From the NCBI GenBank assembly GCA_009779295.1, contig WREN01000119.1, positions 1-6,892 of the forward strand: 6,892 nucleotides of DNA, given 5' to 3'. Below, piece by piece: positions 1-4,746 of this stretch. This DNA comes from Oscillospiraceae bacterium (GTDB lineage Bacteria > Bacillota > Clostridia > Oscillospirales > CAG-272). Position numbers and translations under genes: made by a program. Positions within the stretch are counted from its first letter, which is position 1. Each line of letters starts with the position of its first letter. The notes under the pieces were generated by a model. The model was not told the origin of the DNA, searched no databases, and saw only the letters and a list, made by a program, of their open reading frames with translations.

Positions 1-1482
1 ATTTCACTGCTCAAAACTGAGAATGTGAATAACATCGACGGTTATATATATCGGGTCGCCCGCAATGTCTACGCGCGGTTCGTTGACGAGGAAGTAAGAG
101 GCAGGTATATATCGCTTGACGAAGTGAGTATGCCGTGCGAGAACGATTTTACCGTTGATTTTGAAAACAACGAAACTTATATCCGCTTGCGCCGCGAAAT
201 CTCCTATCTCGGCAAGATACAGCGCGAGATTGCGGTAATGCACTATTTCCAGCGATTGAAACAGCACGAGATCGCCGAACGGCTGAAAATTCCGCTCGGC
301 ACAGTTAAATGGCATCTGCACGACGCCAGAAATATTTTGAAAGAAGGTATAAATAAAATGCGTGAAACAGGAACTCTCGGCATGAATCCGATAAAATTAA
401 GTACAGGAATGAACGGCAGAACCGGTCCTGAAGGTAAAAATACAGAATATTATCTTAAAAAATTAATATCACAGAATATAGCATATTACGCATACTACGA
501 ACCTAAAACTATAATTGAAATCGCGGAAGAACTCAACGTTTCAGCAGCTTTTATAGAAGATGAAGTCGCATATCTTGAAGAATTTGGTTTCATGGATAAA
601 TTACCGAACGGTAAATATCAAACTAATATATTCATAAGAAACCAATCAAAAGAAATGCTGGAAGAAAAACATAATTTATATTTGAAATACGCAAAAATAA
701 TATGCGAAAAATATATCCCTTTGGTATTCGAAGCGATGAAAGATTTTAAATCGAATAAAATATATTCACCGGAAAATGATTATAACTTTTTAATGTGGTC
801 GGCTGTTGGGTATTCTATCAGGCATATGTTGGGCGCACCATATGACTTTGCGAAATTATCTCATTATAATGTGAAACGCAAAGACGGCGGAGAATATATG
901 GCATTAGGTTGGGTAAATAATAATTTAAAATTAAGTTATAATCATGAAAAATATAATGTTCCAAACAATATGACGAGAAGTGGAATTAATATTTCTTCGT
1001 GGCAAATTTCTTCGTATTATGACAGTAGAACAATAGATTTTATGGATAATAAAGATGAAGATTATGACTATCTTTACGAATACATGACCGGAAAAATTAC
1101 GAAAATTCCGGAATACGCTGATAAATTTAAAAGATTATTTGATAAAGTTTATCTTGTGCCTAAAGACGATTCGGAATATGTAAATATCATCGTTGTCGGA
1201 GATTCCGAAAATAATTTTCAAAATTTATTACCCGGTATGACAGATGAATTAAAATTAATTAGCGATGAACTCAATGCGGAAGTTTATAAACTCGAAGAAT
1301 CGCAGCATCCGGCACATATGCAAGAATTATATCGCGCGACGTGCAGTAAAAGTTTATGCGATCAAAACATGATAGCGTATGTATACGATTTACTCACCGC
1401 CGACGGCACATTGAAACTCCTCACCGATACGCAAAAGCACTCCGTCAACACAATCATGTTCTGCGATACGCTGCCGAAGTAA
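1..1482 (+). CDS. Sigma-70 family (ECF-like) sigma factor with C-terminal winged-helix extension, 5'-truncated
   Basis: The reading frame is open to the left edge, so the gene begins upstream. The GTG at 25 lies inside a sigma region 2 sequence (IDGYIYRVARNVYARF, the usual 'YRVARN' helix) and is not a credible start. Region 4 follows at about codons 65-120: a helix-turn-helix (HEIAERLKIPLGTVKWHLHD) that in this family reads the -35 element. After about codon 125 comes a non-sigma extension. Its first part (TIIEIAEELNVSAAFIEDEV, then LEEFGF and a short strand) looks like a winged helix. The remaining 260 or so residues are charged, rich in Tyr, Asn and Lys, and I do not recognise them; no membrane segment is evident. 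From memory, sigma factors with this type of extension occur in Clostridia and some Bacteroidetes; their regulons are mostly unknown. Composition shifts sharply: about 52% GC at 61-120, about 20% at 661-720 and 901-960, and about 50% in the last 40 bases. The sigma call is firm; the role of the extension is unknown. Confidence 0.85.
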   Translation: MSLLKTENVNNIDGYIYRVARNVYARFVDEEVRGRYISLDEVSMPCENDFTVDFENNETYIRLRREISYLGKIQREIAVMHYFQRLKQHEIAERLKIPLGTVKWHLHDARNILKEGINKMRETGTLGMNPIKLSTGMNGRTGPEGKNTEYYLKKLISQNIAYYAYYEPKTIIEIAEELNVSAAFIEDEVAYLEEFGFMDKLPNGKYQTNIFIRNQSKEMLEEKHNLYLKYAKIICEKYIPLVFEAMKDFKSNKIYSPENDYNFLMWSAVGYSIRHMLGAPYDFAKLSHYNVKRKDGGEYMALGWVNNNLKLSYNHEKYNVPNNMTRSGINISSWQISSYYDSRTIDFMDNKDEDYDYLYEYMTGKITKIPEYADKFKRLFDKVYLVPKDDSEYVNIIVVGDSENNFQNLLPGMTDELKLISDELNAEVYKLEESQHPAHMQELYRATCSKSLCDQNMIAYVYDLLTADGTLKLLTDTQKHSVNTIMFCDTLPK

Positions 1483-1487
1483 TTACG

Positions 1488-1676
1488 ATCCCCCCACCGT
1501 CTGCGGTTTATGGAACGAAACCACCCCGTCAATGCTACGCATAGCAACGCCAACAAGTTGGCGATTCCCTCCAAAGAGGGGAATGGAAGTACGGAAAAAT
1601 TCCCCTCTTTGGAGGGGTGCCGACAAAGTCGGCGGGGTGGTCGTTCCCAAAGACGTATGCGGTGGGGGATTTTTTT
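1488..1676. repeat. REP/MITE-like long imperfect palindrome with nested hairpins
   Basis: The 183-bp stretch 1488-1670 folds back on itself. The outer ends pair (ATCCCCCCACCG at 1488-1499 with CGGTGGGGGAT at 1660-1670). The next block pairs 1512-1528 with 1633-1647 apart from a 2-nt bulge. The inner arms 1566-1584 and 1599-1617 pair over 19 positions with one T/G mismatch, around a 14-nt loop. Each flank also carries its own hairpins: 1533-1546 (TGCTA/TAGCA), 1548-1563 (CGCCAAC/GTTGGCG) and 1619-1633 (GCCGAC/GTCGGC). No convincing target-site duplication is visible. Several open frames cross it on both strands, but they are by-products of the palindrome. A run of seven T follows the right end (1670-1676), so the transcript could also terminate the sigma factor gene. 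The name REP/MITE-like rests on structure alone; copy number in the genome would decide it. Confidence 0.75.
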
Positions 1677-1687
1677 GCGCCAACATC

Positions 1688-1716
1688 TTGACAAGCGAAT
1701 TGGAAAGTTATATAAT
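1688..1716 (+). promoter_or_regulatory. Perfect SigA consensus promoter of serC-serA
   Basis: TTGACA (1688-1693) and TATAAT (1711-1716) are separated by exactly 17 bases, the ideal vegetative promoter geometry. Transcription would start near 1723, giving a leader of only about 33 nt before serC. That leaves no room for a riboswitch or attenuator downstream of the start, so any control would have to act at the promoter itself. The promoter begins 12 bases after the T-run closing the palindromic element. Confidence 0.85.
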
Positions 1717-1741
1717 ATAATTTATTATTTAAATTATTTTT

Positions 1742-1745
1742 GGAG
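1742..1745 (+). promoter_or_regulatory. Ribosome binding site of serC
   Basis: GGAG lies 10 bases before the ATG at 1756. This supports that start, which also gives the normal SerC N-terminus (YNFSAGPSMLP). Confidence 0.7.
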
Positions 1746-1755
1746 ATGAATATAA

Positions 1756-2850
1756 ATGTACAGAGTATATAACTTTTCGGCGGGCCCGTCAATGCTTCCG
1801 CTGCCCGTACTCGAAAAAGCGGCAGGCGAACTCGTCAGTTACAAGGATAGCGGTATGTCCGTAATGGAAATGAGCCATCGCTCGCCCGTTTATGAAGGTA
1901 TAATCGCGGAAACACAGGAATTATTACGGAAGTTGTTGAACATTCCCGCAAATTATAAGGTATTATTTATGCAGGGCGGAGCGTCTACGCAGTTTGCCGC
2001 CGTGCCGTTTAACTTGTTGAACGGTTCAGGCAAAGCGGATTATATCGTTACGGGGCAATTTTCCAAGAAAGCATACGAAGAAGCGAAAAAATACGGCGAC
2101 ATAAAGTTAGTTGCGTCGTCTGAGGATAAAAACAACACATACATCCCGCAGCTCACCAAAGCGGATTTCCGCGCGGACGCGGATTACGTTCACATCTGCT
2201 TCAACAATACGATCTACGGCACGAAGTTCAACTACATCCCCGATACCGGAGATGTGCCGCTTGTCGCGGATATGTCGTCGTGCATCCTTTCCGAACCCGT
2301 TGACGTGACGAAGTTCGGCTTGATTTATGCGGGCGCACAGAAGAACGTTGCTCCTGCGGGGTTGACGATCGTTATCGTGCGCGAAGACTTGATCGGCAAA
2401 TCGAGACCAGACACGCCCATCATGTTCGACTACAAAACGATGGCAGATAATGATTCGATGTACAACACGCCGCCGTGCTATCCGATTTACATCGCGAAGC
2501 TCGTCTTCGAATGGCTGCTCGAACTCGGCGGTCTTGAAGCGATGAAAAAAATCAATGAAGCGAAAGCAAAAGTATTATACGATTACCTCGACAGCACCGA
2601 TTATTACATCGCTCCGGTTGAGAAGGCGTACCGCTCGATGATGAACATCACGTTTGTTACTGGCGTTGAAGATTTGGATAAAAAGTTCGCCAAGGAAGCG
2701 GAAAAAGCCGGGTTCGTGAACATCAAAGGTCATCGTTCGGTCGGCGGAATGAGAGCGTCCATTTACAACGCGATGCCGCTCGAAGGTGTTGAAAAGCTCG
2801 TCGAATTTATGAAAGAATTCGCTAAAAACAATCCGAAAGAGGGAAAATGA
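1756..2850 (+). CDS. serC: Phosphoserine aminotransferase (SerC), PLP-dependent
   Basis: SerC transfers an amino group from glutamate to 3-phosphohydroxypyruvate to give O-phosphoserine, the second step of cytoplasmic L-serine synthesis. In some bacteria it also acts in PLP synthesis. The protein is full length at 364 residues, normal for this class-V fold-type I aminotransferase. Visible landmarks are NFSAGPSMLP at the N-terminus, the phosphate-binding SHRSP (H41, R42), GGAST at 74-78, the pyridine-binding Asp in VADMSS (D172), the Schiff-base lysine K196 in YAGAQKN, and the C-terminal GHRSVGGMRASIYNAM block with R327 and R333. The residue usually a tryptophan stacking on PLP (W102 in E. coli) appears to be F102 in TGQFSKKA. 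The gene has its own consensus promoter, and its stop codon overlaps or abuts the serA start, so the two are co-transcribed. The family assignment is secure. Confidence 0.96.
   Translation: MYRVYNFSAGPSMLPLPVLEKAAGELVSYKDSGMSVMEMSHRSPVYEGIIAETQELLRKLLNIPANYKVLFMQGGASTQFAAVPFNLLNGSGKADYIVTGQFSKKAYEEAKKYGDIKLVASSEDKNNTYIPQLTKADFRADADYVHICFNNTIYGTKFNYIPDTGDVPLVADMSSCILSEPVDVTKFGLIYAGAQKNVAPAGLTIVIVREDLIGKSRPDTPIMFDYKTMADNDSMYNTPPCYPIYIAKLVFEWLLELGGLEAMKKINEAKAKVLYDYLDSTDYYIAPVEKAYRSMMNITFVTGVEDLDKKFAKEAEKAGFVNIKGHRSVGGMRASIYNAMPLEGVEKLVEFMKEFAKNNPKEGK
2839..2843 (+). promoter_or_regulatory. Ribosome binding site deciding the serA start
   Basis: GAGGG inside the last codons of serC is only 3 bases from the ATG at 2847 but 9 bases from the ATG at 2853. 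The spacing favours 2853, giving a protein beginning MFNIKLLNK. The 2847 start would overlap the serC stop as ATGA and add two residues (MI). Confidence 0.6.
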
Positions 2851-2852
2851 TT

Positions 2853-4013
2853 ATGTTTAACATTAAACTTTTAAATAAAATCGCGAAAGTCGGCACCGAC
2901 GTTTTCGGCGATAAATACAAACTCGGCGAAAATATTGATAACCCCGACGGAATTATCGTCCGTTCGGCAGATATGCTTGAAATGGAATTCGGCGCAAACC
3001 TGAAAGCCATCGCGAGAGCGGGCGCGGGTTACAACAACATCCCCGTCGATAAATGCACGGAACAGGGAATCGTGGTTTTCACTTCTCCCGGCGCGAACGC
3101 GAACGGCGTTAAAGAACTTGCTGTCGCCTCATTGATTTTAGCGTCGCGGGATATAATCGGCGGAATCGAATGGGTCAAAACGCTTGAGGGCGAGAAAGAT
3201 ATTGCGAAGCTCGTCGAAAAAGGCAAATCGGCGTATGTCGGAAACGAACTTGAGGGCAAAACGCTCGGCGTTATCGGGCTTGGCGCGACCGGCGGGTTGG
3301 TTGCGAGTATCGCGACGCATTTGGGCATGAACGTCATCGGTTGCGACCCGTATCTTTCGGTTGAAGCGGCTTGGAAATTGTCACGCGCAGTCAAAAAAGC
3401 CGCAAATTATGATGAGATATTCGCGAAGAGCGATTATATAACAATACACGCGCTCGTAACCGATGAAACGCGCGGGATGTTAAACAACGCGGCGTTTGCC
3501 AAAATGAAGCAGGGCGTTAAGATTATCAATCTTGCGCGCGCGGATTTGGTTAATTCCGCGGATATGAAAGCCGCGTTGGAAAGCGGAAAGGTCAGCGTGT
3601 ATGTGACAGACTTCCCGACCGATGAAACCGTTGGAGTGAATGGAATAATCAACATTCCGCATCTTGGTGCTTCGACTTTGGAATCGGAGGATAATTCCGC
3701 GGTTATGGCAGCCGAGCAGCTCAAAGAGTTTCTCGAAAACGGCAACATAAAGAACAGCGTCAATTTCCCCGATACGTTTATGCCGCATTACGGCGACGCG
3801 CGCATATGTGTTCTGCACAGGAACATTCCCAACGTGCTCGCTGAAATTTCCGCAGCTGTTTCCGCGGAAAAAATAAACATCGAAAACATGCTCAACCGCT
3901 CGAAAAAGGATTACGCGTACACGATCGTTGAGATCATCGGCGAAATCCCACAGATTATCGTTGATAAATTGAACAAACTTGAAAGCATTATCAGAGTTTT
4001 TATTATCAAATAA
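2853..4013 (+). CDS. serA: D-3-phosphoglycerate dehydrogenase (SerA), short ACT-domain type
   Basis: SerA oxidises 3-phosphoglycerate to 3-phosphohydroxypyruvate with NAD+, the committed first step of serine synthesis. The protein has 386 residues from the preferred start; the ATG at 2847 would give 388. In order: a substrate-binding domain with ARAGAGYNNIP (55-65), a Rossmann domain with GLGATG (142-147) followed by the family's CDPYLSVEAAW segment, the substrate arginine in NLARADLVN (R229), and the catalytic histidine in PHLGAST (H270). A C-terminal ACT domain runs from about 316 to 386 (ARICVLHRNIPNVLAEIS). ACT domains in SerA commonly bind serine for feedback inhibition, so that is a reasonable inference. 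The usual catalytic-glutamate segment (DVFxxEP) reads VTDFPTDE; from memory, the VTDFP form is common in the clostridial subfamily. The gene directly follows serC in one operon. No phosphoserine phosphatase gene is present nearby. Confidence 0.95.
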   Translation: MFNIKLLNKIAKVGTDVFGDKYKLGENIDNPDGIIVRSADMLEMEFGANLKAIARAGAGYNNIPVDKCTEQGIVVFTSPGANANGVKELAVASLILASRDIIGGIEWVKTLEGEKDIAKLVEKGKSAYVGNELEGKTLGVIGLGATGGLVASIATHLGMNVIGCDPYLSVEAAWKLSRAVKKAANYDEIFAKSDYITIHALVTDETRGMLNNAAFAKMKQGVKIINLARADLVNSADMKAALESGKVSVYVTDFPTDETVGVNGIINIPHLGASTLESEDNSAVMAAEQLKEFLENGNIKNSVNFPDTFMPHYGDARICVLHRNIPNVLAEISAAVSAEKINIENMLNRSKKDYAYTIVEIIGEIPQIIVDKLNKLESIIRVFIIK

Positions 4014-4110
4014 ATACAACGGAACGTTGAGTTGAAGTAACTTTTAAGTCGTTTCACATTAAATATAAAATATGCTATAACCTCCTTACAAATGAACTTT
4101 TCAAAGAATG

Positions 4111-4177
4111 TGTGCGCATAGCAACCGTGACCGTCGATTGACGGTTTGCGAATCACCACGGCATTTCGGCGCAGCCG
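4111..4177. repeat. Cluster of small hairpins downstream of serA
   Basis: ACCGTC/GACGGT (4130-4145, loop GATT) is nested inside CCGTG (4125-4129) pairing with CACGG (4157-4161). A second hairpin, CGGC-GCA-GCCG, lies at 4167-4177. An alternative pairing of GCAACCGT (4121-4128) with ACGGTTTGC (4141-4149) is also possible. There is no T-run directly after the stems, so this is not a standard terminator. It shares CGCATAGCAAC (4115-4125) with the palindromic element upstream of serC (1538-1548). A match of that length is expected by chance in a window this size, so kinship is only suggested. Confidence 0.35.
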
Positions 4178-4228
4178 CATATCTCTATAAATTTTTTGAT
4201 AAAATTCTCATATTTTTTAAAAATTAAC

Positions 4229-4258
4229 TTGACAATATACTATATTTTATGATATAAT
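4229..4258 (+). promoter_or_regulatory. Perfect SigA consensus promoter in the serA-CotH gap
   Basis: TTGACA (4229-4234) and TATAAT (4253-4258) are separated by 18 bases in very AT-rich DNA. Transcription would begin near 4265. The next intact gene on this strand starts at 4747, so the transcript would carry about 480 nt of leader, most of it the transposase remnant. The promoter may now serve the CotH gene or may be a leftover of the mobile element. I see no better promoter closer to 4747. Confidence 0.75.
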
Positions 4259-4267
4259 TTTTATATA

Positions 4268-4286
4268 ATTAATTTCTAAAATTAAT
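4268..4286. repeat. AT-only inverted repeat just after the predicted transcription start
   Basis: ATTAATTT (4268-4275) and AAATTAAT (4279-4286) are perfect inverted repeats around CTA. The position, right at the predicted start of the transcript, would suit an operator or a 5'-end stem. All pairs are A-T and the surroundings are AT-rich, so chance is a real possibility. Confidence 0.3.
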
Positions 4287-4334
4287 ATGAACCACGAGTA
4301 GAGAAGGAAAAAAGATCGACAAACGGAAAAATAA

Positions 4335-4643
4335 ATGATAAAATTTTTTTCAACACCGCAACTATGTATGTCGTGTGTGATCTCCGCTTCTGAAAATGAT
4401 ATTACTGTTGCCAAAAAATGGCTTTCTGACGTGAAAATTTAGACATTTGTATCAAGAACACGGCAGGCGATTGAATCTTTCTTTAATTGGATTCATCAGA
4501 AAACTAATATCTAATCAGCTTCCAAAGTTCGTTCCTCCAACGGTCCCCTCTCTTTTATCTTTGCTTGTTTGGCCGCTTTATCTCTTTATCTACTTCTGAT
4601 TCACATTAATAGAAATGCACCTAAATTTAAATTGAATAGTTTT
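4335..4643 (+). pseudogene. Decayed DDE transposase gene remnant (IS4-like superfamily)
   Basis: Read in a single frame, this stretch gives transposase-like protein interrupted by stop codons. After an ATG at 4335 come 35 codons including SASENDITVAKKWL, resembling the 'SxASENDLT' segment of the catalytic core. A TAG follows at 4440-4442. Then 4443-4511 reads TFVSRTRQAIESFFNWIHQ and KTNI, the C-terminal R-x3-E helix of DDE transposases. A TAA at 4512-4514 replaces what is usually Gln, and 4515-4643 continues SASKVRSSNG, then PLSFIFACLAALSLYLLL. Intact relatives, as I recall them, have many more residues between the first two blocks, including the second catalytic Asp. An internal deletion as well as the two nonsense changes is therefore inferred. 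The same frame upstream of 4335 also has stops. The element's ends and target duplication cannot be located. The family is recalled from sequence pattern, not from a search. Confidence 0.62.
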
Positions 4644-4695
4644 TCAAAAACATTGCACGATACCAACGAGGATGAAACCGGAGAACCCCAACTCC

Positions 4696-4726
4696 ATAAT
4701 AAAAAGAGGCAAACTATTTTTATTAT
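4696..4726 (+). promoter_or_regulatory. 10-bp A/T stem-loop just upstream of the CotH gene
   Basis: ATAATAAAAA (4696-4705) pairs perfectly with TTTTTATTAT (4717-4726) around an 11-nt loop containing GAGG. It ends 6 bases before the ribosome binding site (4733-4739). As RNA the stem is weak, but its position could affect translation initiation or RNA stability. As DNA it could be a binding site. The function is unknown. Confidence 0.35.
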
Positions 4727-4732
4727 TATGTT

Positions 4733-4739
4733 AAAGAGG
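4733..4739 (+). promoter_or_regulatory. Ribosome binding site of the CotH-family gene
   Basis: AAAGAGG lies 7 bases before the ATG at 4747. This fixes the start, which is immediately followed by a lysine-rich signal-peptide N-region. Confidence 0.75.
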
Positions 4740-4746
4740 TAGAATT

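Larger units (their letters stand above)
4014..4746. other. Non-coding gap of 733 bases between serA and the CotH gene
   Basis: No intact gene is supported here on either strand. The gap contains, in order, a weak hairpin just after serA (4017-4029), the hairpin cluster (4111-4177), the consensus promoter (4229-4258), an AT inverted repeat (4268-4286), the transposase remnant (4335-4643), an unassigned stretch at 4644-4695 and an A/T stem before the next gene. No strong intrinsic terminator for serC-serA is visible, so read-through is possible. Confidence 0.7.

Noticed and set aside
25..27. GTG at 25 as the start of the sigma factor
   Set aside because: The frame is open to position 1 and the GTG falls within conserved region 2, so the true start is upstream of the window.
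1362..1792. Several short open frames on both strands across the palindromic element
   Set aside because: They arise from reading the inverted repeat, overlap one another, have no credible ribosome binding sites, and give low-complexity products of the kind typical of repeats.
4017..4040. Terminator after serA
   Set aside because: CAACG-GAA-CGTTG is only 5 bp and is not followed directly by a T-run. The next 4-bp stem before TTTT is too weak to call.
3480..4180. Open frames antisense to serA, including one of 179 codons
   Set aside because: They mirror serA codon structure, lack ribosome binding sites and recognisable domains, and serA itself is unmistakable.
4335..4442. A 35-codon frame that looks faintly like a glutaredoxin-type protein (FSTP followed by a CxxC)
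   Set aside because: It reads better as the first block of the transposase remnant, whose C-terminal block follows in the same frame after the stop. There is no good ribosome binding site.
4265..4746. Riboswitch or T-box in the CotH leader
   Set aside because: I see no recognisable conserved core, and most of the span is explained as decayed transposase code.
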